From Echinarachnius parma (taxonomy: Eukaryota; Echinodermata; Echinoidea; Clypeasteroida; Echinarachniidae): a stretch of 64,000 bases of DNA. The notes beneath the pieces are model-generated. The model worked only from the letters and a program-made list of their open reading frames with translations, was not told the DNA's origin and ran no database searches. The stretch is taken from contig JBAMJV010004356.1 in NCBI GenBank assembly GCA_037951105.1, forward strand, positions 131,001 to 195,000. Direction: 5' to 3'. Position numbers and translations under genes: made by a program. Below are positions 33,480 to 44,240 of this stretch, piece by piece. How positions within the stretch are numbered: the first letter of the stretch is position 1; each line of letters starts with the position of its first letter.

Positions 33480-33943
33480 ATATCCATTAAGGAGGGCCAG
33501 TGTTTATATCAAAGAAATGAGACAAGTGAGACTTAAACACAAGACTATTTCAAGTTAATTATCAAGACAAGTTTCAGCAAATGGAGATATACAGCGACAT
33601 TTCCATTGTTTACCTCAACACTGTCCTGAACATGTACCCACTAATTCTTCATCTATTATGTTTCCCTCCAAATATCTTGTTTCTGCGTGGAATAAACTGC
33701 TATAATTGCAATGAATTGTTGCCAATCCGGCTTTATTATTCCAACTTTGGAGATTGCTTAAAAAGGCGCTCAATTCACTTTCCATGAAAATTGATAGGAT
33801 ACATTTCTCCAAAGAGAACACGGTGGATTTAATTTAGCTCCTTTTGAAAATAGGACCCTCGTTTATTAGTAGCAAACGTATTCCAAGTGAATTATTAACG
33901 ATATAAGGAGGGTTGGTCAAGTAAAAACTAGAGATCTACATTT

Positions 33944-34977
33944 ACATCTAGTTATTTTCCAAGGCGTACACCACTAGACTGTGGGCGGGATCAACATGAA
34001 ATCCCCACCTGAGTGTGTTTAATACCTCAGCACTTGAACATGTATACAGAAATAATCTACATAATCCTCCCTCCAAATATCCCGCCTCTGCGTGGAATAA
34101 ATACACTGCTATAATTGCAATGAGTTGTGGAAAATCCCGCTTCAATATTTTCTTAAATACTTTTGGAGATTTTAAATTGCTTTAAAATGCTAAGGACTGG
34201 CAGAAGCTCGTTATTTCCAGAAAGATCTGGAATACTCGGCTCCGACTTTAGCCTACAAACATATACAATTGATGGCTTATCTGTAATACTACATGTACAT
34301 CTACATGTACATCTAGTTATTTTCCAAGGCGTACACCACTAGACTGTGGGCGAAATCAACATGAAATCCCCACCTGAGTGTGTTTAATACCTCAGCACTT
34401 GAACATGCATACCGAAATACTACATCTACATAATCCTCCCTCCAAATATCCCTCCTCTGCGTGGAATACACTGCTATAATTGCAATGAGTTGTGGAAAAT
34501 CCCGCTTCAATATCTTCTTAAATACTTTTGAAGATTTGAAATTGCTTTAAAATGTTAAGGACTGGCAGAAGCTCGTTATTTCCAGAAAGATCTGGAATAC
34601 TCGGCTCCGACTTTAGCCTACAAACATATATATACAATTGATGGCTTATCTGTAATACTACATGACATCTACGTGTACATGTAGTTATTTTCCAAGGCGT
34701 ACACCACTAGACTGTGGGCGGGATCAACATGAAATCCTCACCTGAGTGTGTTTAATACCTCAGCACTTGAACATGTATACAGAAATACTGCATCTACATA
34801 ATCCTCCCTCCAAATATCCCTCCTCTGCGTGGAATACACTGCTATAATTGCAATGAGTTGTGGAAAATCCCGCTTCAATATCTTCTTAAATACTTTTGGA
34901 GATTTGAAATTGCTTTAAAATGTTAAGGACTGGCAGAAGCTCGTTATTTCCAGAAAGATCTGGAATACTCGGCTCCC
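33944..34977 (+). repeat. three tandem units of about 366 bp
   Basis: Units begin at 33944, 34309 and 34678, each with ACAT(C/G)TAGTTATTTTCCAAGG. They include GACTGTGGGCG, CCTCAGCACTTGAACATG, CTCCAAATATCCC, GCGTGGAATA, TTGCAATGAGTTGTGG and AAAGATCTGGAATACTCGGC. The third unit stops at CGGCTCC. They share their centre with the adjacent foldback, so the whole 32.9-35.0 kb block was built from one sequence by inverted and direct duplication. Confidence 0.93.
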
Positions 34978-34982
34978 TATTA

Positions 34983-35340
34983 TAAGAGGTTTGAGGTATA
35001 ATCCCGAATGCGTACAACGTGTATTTTTTCTTTCAAGCCAACGTACAATGTTCGAAGAAGGTAACATGCATGACTGATTTCCTTTTGTCTACGGATGCGC
35101 TGACCCCGCCGCGGCGCGTCTTGAGCGATGATTAACACGGTACAATCGCACAAAATAGAAGCATCGGACAATCCCCAGGGGCCAAATTTTGGAGGCGCAA
35201 AGGAGCACTTTATCCCCGGGTAGACCCCAGGAGACTCATATTTTTGGATTTGTTACATTCTCTTCTAAATATTCATATGTTCAGAAATCAGTACGCTTTT
35301 CGATGCACAAAACACCTCTGGGCTGCCGGTCTATATGTAG
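34983..35340 (-). mobile_element. second, half-length copy of the 1.7-kb foldback family
   Basis: Inverse of 1858-2205, sharing GCACAAAATAGAAGCATCG, GAGACTCATAT, TTCATATGTTCAGAAATCAG and GGGCTGCCGGTCTATA. Only one arm plus the loop is present. It abuts the truncated third tandem unit. Confidence 0.85.
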
Positions 35341-35654
35341 TAGGTTCGTGATCTAAGGATCGGCGCCTAAAAACCTTATGAAGTCCCATCTATTTTGGGC
35401 GTTCCAATGGGAGGCACGAGCACAGAATTCTCCCTCCTCATTCTAATTAATTCATCAAATTTTCGTCGTTCAACGAAATGCTCCAGGTAGGGTAACCATG
35501 CATTGCAAAGAAACTGAAACAAGTGACTCAATAACGACACATTAAACGCGAAGTTACTGTTGGAATATAATGGTTATAAATAAATTTAAAAAATGAAAAC
35601 AAATGAGCGTTGATAACTGGCAACCGATTGTTTGAAAATCTAAACATATCTAAG

Positions 35655-35688
35655 TTTTTTTTTTTGTTTTTTTTTTTTTTTTTTTTTT
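35655..35688. repeat. poly-T tract
   Basis: 34 bases, all T except one G at 35666. It could be the A-tail of a minus-strand retroelement, but nothing recognisable precedes it. Confidence 0.9.
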
Positions 35689-35825
35689 ACATGCCGTGAT
35701 TACTTATAATATTCCATTGAAAGATTAGGGGTCATTTGGAATTTAAAAACTACTTGTTAAATGTGTCATTAGGAAAAGAACGTGTATCGATTTGTAATAT
35801 TTTGACTGGGTCTTATTGAGTTGAA

Positions 35826-35846
35826 CCCCCCCCCCCCCCCCCCCCC
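35826..35846. repeat. poly-C tract
   Basis: 21 consecutive C. Confidence 0.95.
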
Positions 35847-35947
35847 TCCATAAGCATTTCCCGTTCTGCAATGAAGACAAAACAGAAATGGCCAGTGATA
35901 AGTATGATTTAAATTGATAGTTGTAAAAATGAACTTTCTGCTGAAAT

Positions 35948-36058
35948 GGGACTCCAGACTATTCTGGAATGAACCACAATCTGGCTCTTTCCTCTACAAA
36001 AACAATTCCAAAGGGACTCTAGACTATTCTGGAATGAACCGCATTCTGGCTCTTTCCT
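35948..36058 (+). repeat. two-copy tandem repeat, period about 65 bp
   Basis: GGGACTC(C/T)AGACTATTCTGG begins at 35948 and 36013 and both units end in CTGGCTCTTTCCT. The 63-codon frame at 35914 runs across both units and has no known motif. Confidence 0.9.
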
Positions 36059-36195
36059 TAAAAAAAAAAACATCCCAGGTGGGGATACTGAAGCTGGATT
36101 TGTAACACTCCCACGGGGAACCGTTCATTTTGATCCGAGCTTTAGTACAACTGGGAAAACATTGTGAAATAACCCGTTGAACAGCTTTATGCCAT

Positions 36196-36378
36196 AGGGC
36201 GCTAAGTCCATGTTATTAACGTGTATGTGTTGCCCGAGCACACATGCCGCTGGGAATATGAGAATGGAATGTTCCATGTGTTGCTGTTTTGTATTAATTA
36301 ATTTATATTAACATTTCGGACTTATAGTTAGTTACGCATGTCCATGGCAAATTGTGTAGAAAGTGGATTTAGCGCCCT
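36196..36378. repeat. inverted pair AGGGCGCTAAGTCCA
   Basis: AGGGCGCTAAGTCCA (36196-36210) and TGGATTTAGCGCCCT (36364-36378) are near-perfect inverses about 150 bp apart. They match the repeat-end sequence near 8706 and 33110, so this is probably a complete small MITE of that family. Confidence 0.6.
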
Positions 36379-36881
36379 TTGCTATTTAGGTATTTAATAT
36401 AATAACTAGATATACTCACGTGTTATGGTCCGTGGGAAATGTTCGAAGGAAGTATTCTGAGCTTATACATTCTCAGTATTAACCCATTCACACCTCTGGA
36501 ACCTGGTGTATTATGCATTAACCGTATGTGAGTTACAGTATCATGTACTTAAATGGTTAAGCCCTAGAAGGCTACCTTTCATCCATTAATTATAATAGGC
36601 TTTCGTTTCTCTGGAATAGTTTGCCATTTCAATTATGCTACGAGAGCGATATTGATGGTACGAGTTCAACATAACAAGGATAATGTTTTCACCAAAACGT
36701 ACATTAGGGAACTCTCAGAAAAAAAATACAATATAGGATGCTTCTAGAAATAACGGATTATGATCATTTTTTTTAAATAGTTCCACTAAATAATAATTTA
36801 TCCAAGACATTGAAGTTCTCTTTCATTGTCTTTCCGGAACATCTGTTTCCTACCCAAATTACCCAAATAAATTTATATAAT
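36379..36881. other. no gene seen
   Basis: No repeat or coding signal identified. Confidence 0.5.
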
Positions 36882-37305
36882 ATAGGTTTTCCCATCCATT
36901 TTCATACTTTTTTCATTCAATTGTATTAACTTGTACTTCAATTTCGTCCCGAGGAGCCTGGAATGTGCTAATCCCAACTGCAATTTCGTCTTTAGTCGAT
37001 CGATTTCACCAAAAGTCCAGTAAGTTTAGTCGTTTGTCATATATACGTTAACGTCAATAACAATTCAAATTCGTCCGTTATATTGTTGCCGAAGACATCT
37101 GTGTCCGACGAACTTGAAATGTAATGGACGATAATGTGTGACAAATTACTAAATTGAGTGGACTTTTTGTGAAATTGATCGACCAAAGACGAAATTGAAG
37201 TTGGGATTAGCACATTCCAGGCTCCTCGGGACGAAATTGAAGTATACATTTATAAAATTGAATGAAAAAAGTGTGAATATGGACGGAAAAACCTATATTA
37301 TGTGA
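36882..37305. mobile_element. MITE with ATATAGGTTTTCCC ends
   Basis: Arms of about 140-150 bp: ATATAGGTTTTCCCATCCAT (36884) and its inverse ATGGACGGAAAAACCTATAT (37281). They include CAATTTCGTCCCGAGGAGCC with GGCTCCTCGGGACGAAATTG, and GGAATGTGCTAATCCCAAC with its inverse. The centre of about 120 bp is unpaired. Non-coding. Confidence 0.9.
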
Positions 37306-37512
37306 ACAGACTATATATAATATATACAGCTTACAACCCACTTATCTAAAGAGGCATATTTGTAATTATGAATTGTATAACTTCGTCAATTGCTCCCACC
37401 TCTGCTATAACGCTACTCATGAGTTTGTTGTTAAGCTAGTAGCTACATCATATTTCATCGTTTCATTATGTATTTGTTTTGTAATTTAATCAAATATTCG
37501 TATAAGCCGCAC

Positions 37513-37929
37513 TTTAAAGGCAAAAAACAACACATAATTATCAGTGTTGGTACCCTTTTGTGATATATCAAATAGATACCCAACATTTTGCAAAGGGTTG
37601 TGTAATTCATAAACAATGCAATTCATTACCACCACTTACGGAACCACTATTATATCCTGGTTCCGCGCTCGCCAAACATTTGCGAGTGCGCCAATTCTAT
37701 TCACGCGTACGTTTGGAGACAATAGAATCTCGGACGATTTGTTCGCTCTGTACAAATGTAGTCTTCGTACATGCAGACCCATATACACATGGTGTAGTAT
37801 GGTGATGCATTTTCAATTGTTTTTCTTTTTCTAGAAACATATTTGTCTGTACTTGTTGATGGAATGGACTACTAGAGATGTTATCTTTCATTTATAAGAA
37901 TATTATTTTTGGGTGGTGGTACCCTTTAA
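37513..37929 (-). mobile_element. family B MITE, copy 4 (full length)
   Basis: TTAAAGGCAAAAAACAACAC at left and GGGTGGTGGTACCCTTTAA at right. Clean full-length copy in reverse orientation. Overlapping frames at 37560-37891 are its by-products. Confidence 0.93.
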
Positions 37930-39210
37930 CTGTAAGTTATATTAGTTGATGTGTATGTCGATATAAGTTCATATGTAAAATGTAGATATTAGATATAAAA
38001 CGAATTGAGAATTCCTCCTGTTTTAAAATGCACTATGAAATAGACATTTATTATTATTATTACATTCATAATCTTGAACCTAAAAGCTAGTTTCATCGTC
38101 TTTGTTTAATGATGTTGTTTGTGTTTGCCTTGTACTTTATCAAATCGCTAAACAAAAACTAGCTTGTAGCCAACGACAGGCCTGCACACCTGAAATAACT
38201 GACTTTTATATCGTTTTATACTGCAATATGAACAAATTCTACCATGTGAGACAATTTATAATATGAACTGCAAATGAGCCAATGGCGCCTCTCGTGGGAA
38301 TTCTGTAGAATAAACGTGACTAGCGTACACAGAAACTCTCGATTTTTCCTCCGGATCATGCGATAGGAAATGTTATGAACTATAAATGTACCCTCGAATT
38401 TCCTGGAAACATTCTAGACAAAATTATAACCGAATTGTATGCATGCAGTAAAACATGACTCAATAATTATCTCAAAAGTTCTATGGGATAAAACTTCATA
38501 TTCAAAGATATTATGTATTACATCACATAAAAACACAAAGGCGTGGGAATTAATTGTAGTGTTAAATGTAGTGTACAAGTTCATTAAAACAGTACATGGG
38601 CCACAAGGATACTGCGAATATCGAGTTATGATAAAGGATTTGAACGCTGCAAAAAAAATTAAATTGCTCCCACAAATCAATGGCAGAATACTTTGCATTA
38701 AATATGACTGGCTCATGAAAGGATCTCACTGACCGGTTATTATATCAAGATTCCACGGAAATCATGTTTAAGTCCTAATCTTCACTGGCTAGCCGTTAAT
38801 GATAGGTTCATCACAAGTTTAGAATATTGTCTTGCAAAAGAGACGTGTAACTATATACACTCTGTTTAATAATGTACATCATGATAATTGTAACATCATA
38901 TACCAGTCGTCCAACATTAAGTCATGACCATGAAAGATTATGATAGAGAGTTAATAACCTGCGGTATCAAGTGTTGTCTGCCTCGGGATTTTAATTGAAT
39001 TGAACAAAGGAATTCGACGTGACTTTTATTTCATTCTTCCCGATCAAAGATACCCTCGTTTTTCTTCGAAATCCTGCAGACCGGGTAACCAAGATGCATC
39101 AAATTGCAGCTGTTTAATTATGCATTTATACTCCTGCAAGCTCTCTTGGGTCGATCGTCGAGTTTGGCATAGGTCTTTGTTTGCTTACTTCATGCATACC
39201 TCATGCATGA
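37930..39210. other. no gene seen
   Basis: Contains a short TTATTATTATTA run near 38048. Opposed 97-100-codon frames at 38414-38732 occupy the same bases on both strands, with no recognisable protein, and are treated as chance. Confidence 0.5.
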
Positions 39211-39363
39211 CATGGGCCCCGTTGCAGAAAGAGATACAATCGATTGTAAGTCAGAAAATGTACGCGTTTCAACCAATCAGATTTGCGCATCTAGAACACG
39301 TGATCTGACTTACAATTAATTGCAACTTACAATTGATTGTATCTCTTTCTGCAACGGGGCCAT
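39211..39363. mobile_element. family E MITE, copy 3
   Basis: GGGCCCCGTTGCAGAAAGAG to CTTTCTGCAACGGGGCC, with CATGG on the left and CCATGG on the right. Interior nearly identical to 7699-7840, so these two are the youngest E copies. Confidence 0.93.
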
Positions 39364-39895
39364 GGAGATGAATGGGTGGATGTTAATCCGATCTACTACA
39401 TGATGCATGGCATTTCTAATTCCAAAATTAACCCTATAATCTTAATCCTTAATCGTAAAGTTTCAAAGTGACATTATTGTCAAAAAGTGATATTTGAGGC
39501 TTCAGTCTTATACCAAAACCACTGTAAGATTATCATGAATGATGTGTGTTAGTTTCATTAAAAATGAAGACTGCTGTTCAACCTAATGATGTCCTTTGAT
39601 TTTGATCATAAACGACAAGCGTTCCGGATGCTTTTCATTCAATCATAAATATCTCCAAATTGACAAATCAAAACCCATTTCAATCTTCTGCTACCATAAG
39701 CTAAACGACAAGGTGCACGCTAACCCTAGGTCCAATCTATTTAGGTTGAATTCGAAAAAGATAATGGATCACTACAACAGTAATTAATTACAAATAATTA
39801 GGTTGTGATTATAGATACTATTTCAATGTGAGTACGTGTAAATAAGTGAAATCAGCGGGAAAATGTATTTCTTCAGTGTGTAATTTATTATTATC
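39364..39895. other. no certain gene
   Basis: The plus frame at 39596-39787 has no motif. It lies upstream of the LINE-like tail but shows no similarity to reverse transcriptase that I can see. Confidence 0.45.
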
Positions 39896-40055
39896 GGGGC
39901 TAACCTCGACTAGCATTGTACTATTTTGTTAGCCCCTTTTGTCCATTCTTCCATTGTATTATTACTTTCAAGATGCATTATTTATCTGTAATATGAATAT
40001 GTATGTATATTTATTGTAAATTGTAAATATTGAAGTGATTATTGTTGACAATAAG
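39896..40055 (+). mobile_element. possible LINE 3' tail
   Basis: Hairpin GGGGCTAAC (39896-39904) and GTTAGCCCC (39928-39936), then CTTTTGTCC and an AT-rich run ending GACAATAAGC. A GGGGCTA hairpin followed by T-rich UTR is familiar to me from 3' ends of LINEs in marine invertebrates. The body of the element is absent, as expected for a strongly 5'-truncated copy. Confidence 0.4.
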
Positions 40056-40931
40056 CAAATTGCATTTCATATATCATACTCAGCCTCGGATGTTGAATTA
40101 CGTTACAATACTAAATGGAAGTAGGGCAATGGAAGTAATATTGGATTCCATTATATTACAACGGAACGACTCGCAACAGGATTACCAGCAGACAGAAATG
40201 GATGTGGTTACGCATCTGCTGTAATATGTATATCCCTATAGTTCCACATGCACATCGGAGACGATTTTTTTGTTTTGTTTTAATGTTAACGAGATCCCAT
40301 ATAATTCGAGACAAATATTTTGTAAAAGCTCATCAAAACCAGGAACAAAATAGGACATAAAAAATTATAAAGAATTCAAATGTTCTAATGCATTTCTATG
40401 TTTTTTTTATAATGTTTGAATTGGTTTTATTGTATTTTCTCTCACATGCTCACATAAATGCTTATCAAAAGGTATTTCGAATTATAATTATGATGTTACA
40501 GCTTGAAATTGAGATCTTTGCACCTTTCAAAATTACGATGCATTTTACACACCAAATGAATGGGAAACTGCACTTTTTTGTCATCATGTGTGCGACATGT
40601 GACCATAAAATGACACGTGACTACACAACCGTAGTCGCGACGTGCGCACATGTCAAAGTAGCAAAGGATGTGCAAGACTCTAAAGAGAAAAGTCACAGAG
40701 CGGCGAGGTGTGATAATTGCAACAAATCGAGGGGGTGTAAATCAGCCCACAACCCCAATTACCCCCCCCCCCCCCCCCAGTTTGTTTGGGGTAAGTCACA
40801 ACAAGTTAGTCATCTCCCATGCACGTCGGTGTCTGATCCCGGCGCGACACTCGAGGAGGCCGCGTGCAAGGCTGCCAGGTCAGTCGGTGTGATGTGCGTT
40901 GAAATCACCAAGGAAGATCACAGACTGGGTG
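40056..40931. other. no certain gene; GC-rich stretch after a poly-C tract
   Basis: The longest open frame of the window (40388-40984, 198 codons) starts in AT-rich sequence, crosses a 17-C run at 40762-40778 and ends inside a family A terminus, so it is not a real gene as drawn. The 150 bp after the C-run are GC-rich and read ATLEEAACKAARSVGVMC, which could be a remnant exon, but I recognise no family. Confidence 0.4.
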
Positions 40932-41844
40932 TTAAAGGGGTAGTTCAGTTTTGGTATAGAGGGCGCTTCAAGAGACAATTTTGATGTGAGTTAATGAAAA
41001 CCTGAGTGTCAAATTTGAAAGAGCATACAATTTTAAAGACAGAATAAATTGTATTAGATCAAAATCGGTTCAGAAACGGCTGAAGTATCAATAAATATAT
41101 CCGATTGGAATAAACCTGGGGCCCCAGCTTTATTCGATAATTTTAAAGGGACTTAGTAACATTGTCCAAATCCTCAAAATAAAATTGTAATTCTAGCGGT
41201 TCCCTCATACCTTGTTGTATTCGTATTAACAATAAAATCATGGGACAGGTTTCGGTTTTTCAAATTTCCCTTTCGTTACAAAGATATGTACGATCGAAGT
41301 ATTCAGATAAGAAAAAACTCCCCCGGAGTTTTTCTTATCGTGTACAAAGTGAGTGCAGTGAGTTAGTGAATATCACTTTGCATTTTCGCTCATTACTTGG
41401 CCATGCAATGTCCATTTGACTTGAAATGTTCACACAATACCCTGTGGACATATGAGATAACAACAATATACATTGCATCAACCATTCATCACGTTTTGCA
41501 CATGTCAACAAAGTTACTAGATTCCTTTAAGAAAACAAAATACATTCTTACACTAAAAGAGGTTTAAGATAGTGGTTGATGATTTCTCTATTTAATCATT
41601 ATTTCAACAAAACATAAAATGCGCATTTTTTTATTTTAAAAATGGTCTAAGCCAATACATTTTTAGAGAGCATCCTCTTGCGTTTTAACAGCTCTTTTTG
41701 AATGATAACAGGCTTTTTACTTAGTCGTTTGTAATTGTGTTTACCTTTCGAGCATGATTGAGTTATAACTATTAGTATGTAATGTTATGGTGCAGGTTTT
41801 GGTTACTAAAATTAAGTTTAACCAAAACTGTACTATCCCTTTAA
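40932..41844 (-). mobile_element. family A MITE, copy 8, interrupted by family C
   Basis: TTAAAGGGGTAGTTCAGTTT (left) to CTGTACTATCCCTTTAA (right). The A sequence breaks at ATTCGATAATT/TTAA (41146) and resumes after 41530. Removing the insert restores a copy of about 525 bp. Confidence 0.93.
41143..41530 (-). mobile_element. family C MITE nested in family A
   Basis: Full-length reverse C copy, TTAAAGGGACTTAGTAACAT to TACTAGATTCCTTTAA, with TTAA at both junctions. It is nearly identical to the reverse copy at 52276-52662, so both are young. It gives direct order: A inserted first, C later. Confidence 0.95.
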
Positions 41845-41859
41845 GCTCGGTGACTTTAG

Positions 41860-41956
41860 GAAAGATGGCAGAGTCAACGAAAATCAACGATGTTGCTGAA
41901 ACGCTGTTGGTAGCTGTGCGTATGTGGATTGCTGCACAAAGGACTGTTTGTGTTCT
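41860..41956 (+). other. short orphan frame, unrecognised
   Basis: Sequence between an A copy and a C copy reads M-A-E-S-T-K-I-N-D-V-A-E-T-L-L from an ATG in acceptable context (AAAGATGGCAG) and continues into the C end. Too short and without a motif. Probably chance, noted because it is one of few non-repeat segments here with coding-like composition. Confidence 0.15.
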
Positions 41957-42199
41957 TGAAGGGATCTAGTGACATAGTCAACATCCACATAACATACTTA
42001 GAACTTTAGCATTTCTCAAATAAGTATTTTTTGTTTGTATATTCAATGCAAGCATGGAACAGGTTCCGGTTATCCAAATTATCATGAAATGTTCACACAT
42101 TAATCAGTGGACGTATCAGATTACAGAAATTACATTTGATCAACCCTTAAGCTTCTTCAGTTTGTGCACATGTCAACAAAGTTAAAAGATCATTTTAAG
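41957..42199. mobile_element. rearranged family C copy with two like ends
   Basis: The left end TTGAAGGGATCTAGTGACAT and the right end GTCAACAAAGTTAAAAGATC...TTTTAA are both the same C terminus, in opposite orientation. The opposite C terminus (GTTACTAAGTCCC) is absent. The interior keeps GGAACAGGTTCCGG and GAAATGTTCACACA. Confidence 0.75.
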
Positions 42200-43249
42200 A
42201 CCAGTGTGAACCCGGTGTGAACCACATCAGTTCAAAGTCGACAGGATCGAGATCCACCTAGATGGCAATTTCTTCCAGGCAGTAGACAGCAATCCTCCAA
42301 CAGTTGTGTTATGTCGGTCTCTGCGACAACAACATGAGTAGCTTGGAATGGTACAGTCGGCTTCATCTATAAGCCTTTTTTAGGCAGTTAGTACATCTAT
42401 ATATTTGTTTATTTACGCATTAGTGTGAACATAACAACCATTCATGTGCTTTGAATACAAGGTCTATGATAAACAAAAAAATGCTTTTGTAACCGAAACA
42501 CTGGGTTGTATAGTGGTAATCGGTCGATCACGATGATATATTATTGCCCCAAAAAAATCAATATTACCAAACATTCCATGTATTTATCATAGATTGTTTT
42601 AGAGTGGAGATGTCTGGGTTATTTGGCGCACTTGGCGCAAGAGCTATCAATCGGGTTTAAATAGTTAACAATGAAATGTCGGTTAAAGGAACTACAGCGT
42701 CTAGATGGCCTAGTTTTCACTATTCGGCTCTCTATATGTAATTTTTCCCGAAGAAAAATAATTTGGCAGTCATTTCTCATGAAATCAATCAATTTTGGGG
42801 TAATTAGTAAATGTATAATTGTCATGGGAACGCCCCTTTTAAATCGCCAAAATGTGACGTCATCTGAAGAACGGACTAATGAACTAAATTCTGTAGATGA
42901 CGCGGCATGACGTAATCCAATGAATTGTCAATCACATGTCGATCACGCTGCCGATTCCGGACCCTAAATGTGGGTGGGGCGTAAATTGGCTGCTAAGTGA
43001 GATTTGGCATCAGAAAACTAGTCTGAAATCACTATTGTGTTTATTTTCATGGATTTTGTTTCGGCAGACCTATGTTCCAAGTCATTAACTATGGAATAAG
43101 TGTCAAAGTACGTTGTATTCTTTAGGTCCTTTAATATTCCCCAGCGTGTATCAAATGACATGTGTCTGGGTGCAGGTGAATGTATCTAGAAAGGACTTAA
43201 GGCTGGTCTACTTACTTATATGCTTCTTTTCTTGTAGATATTATCAGAC
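42200..43249. other. no gene seen
   Basis: Plus frame 42671-42910 and its minus shadow have no motif. A TGACGTCA-like GTGACGTCATC lies near 42853. Confidence 0.5.
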
Positions 43250-44240
43250 CTCTTGATCGAGAGCTAAGGAATCTCTACATCCGTTGGTTGAGTTGAAACA
43301 CGGGCCTAAGATAACTCAATTGAGGTATTATTCATAGCTTTGGCATTATGCTGAGTACGATATTTGTGTCTGATTTCTCTGAAATAATAATCAAATGTTT
43401 GTTTCTGAAAAAATAGAATCACCGCGAACAATGTCTGAAACACATTATTATAAGTACCGAATGTGTATTTTCGGATTGGAACAACCCATTAGTCCGACGC
43501 TGCGGGTTTCAGTTTAATCTTCTAAGATAGTTAATTTGAGGTCTTAATCATAGGTTTTACATTATGCTGAAGAACCTTATTTGTTTCTGACAGCATGTCG
43601 GACTGCCTTAGTGAAGGTAGAATCCATTAGGCTAACGATGCGTTTTTTGTTTGATCTTCTAAGTTAACTCACTTGAGGTGTTATTTATATCTTTGAGAGC
43701 TTTGACATTATACTGAAGAACATTATTTTTGTCTGATTACTCTGAAATAATAATCAAATGTTTTGTTTCTGAAACAGATAATATCTTTGAGAGCTTTGAC
43801 ATTACACTGAAGAACATTATTTTTTGTCTGATTACTCTGAAATGTTTTTTTTCTGAAACAAATAAAATCACCTCGAACAATGTTTGAACAAAATCATTGT
43901 AATAACCGAATGTGTATTTTCGGATCGACGTAATAAGAGATCAATCCATTAATCTAATGATGCGGGTTTTTGCTTAATCTTCCTAGATATTTCGCTTGAA
44001 ACTTATCCATAGCTTTGATGTATGCTCAAGAACCCTGTTTGTGTCTGATTACTCTGAAATGATAATCAATGTTTTGTTTCTAAAAAACGAAAACAGGGAA
44101 CATAATTTCAATAACATAATTATAAGTAACGTATATATTTCCGGACTTCGTTTTGTGAAGGTACACTTCATTAGTCCAACGATGCGTTTTTGTAATTACT
44201 TTTTCTTCTGTAGCCAATGGGAGTTAGTTAATGAGTAGTT
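43250..44240 (+). repeat. degenerate tandem array, unit about 330 bp
   Basis: The anchor string TCTGAAATAATAATCAAATG occurs near 43378 and 43749, with altered versions near 43838 and 44055. Each is followed by TTTGTTTCTGAAA, and then by GAATGTGTATTTTCGGA (43458, 43908; weaker at 44128) and GATGCG(G/T)TTTTTG strings. An outlier unit lies at 46060-46380 (GTTTCGTTTCTGAAAAACAAA). Units are too diverged to delimit. Confidence 0.65.

Larger units (their letters stand above)
32710..33838 (+). repeat. tandem duplication, period 651 bp
   Basis: 32710-33187 is repeated essentially identically at 33361-33838 (both start CTAAAGTATAATATTACCCA). The first copy continues with an inverted arm (33183-33361) that is missing in the second, which ends at AATTTAGCTCC. 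Identity over about 478 bp implies a very recent duplication, gene conversion or an assembly duplication. The identical 68-residue frames at 32930 and 33581 result from it. Confidence 0.95.

Noticed and set aside
32930-33821. Repeated identical 68-residue proteins on both strands
   Set aside because: Caused by inverted and tandem duplication of non-coding sequence; both strands of the same bases are open.
38414-38732. Opposed frames of about 100 codons
   Set aside because: Both strands open over the same AT-rich sequence and neither resembles a known protein.
40388-40984. Longest open frame of the window (198 codons)
   Set aside because: It crosses a homopolymer C tract and ends inside a family A terminus; the start lies in AT-rich sequence and no domain is visible.
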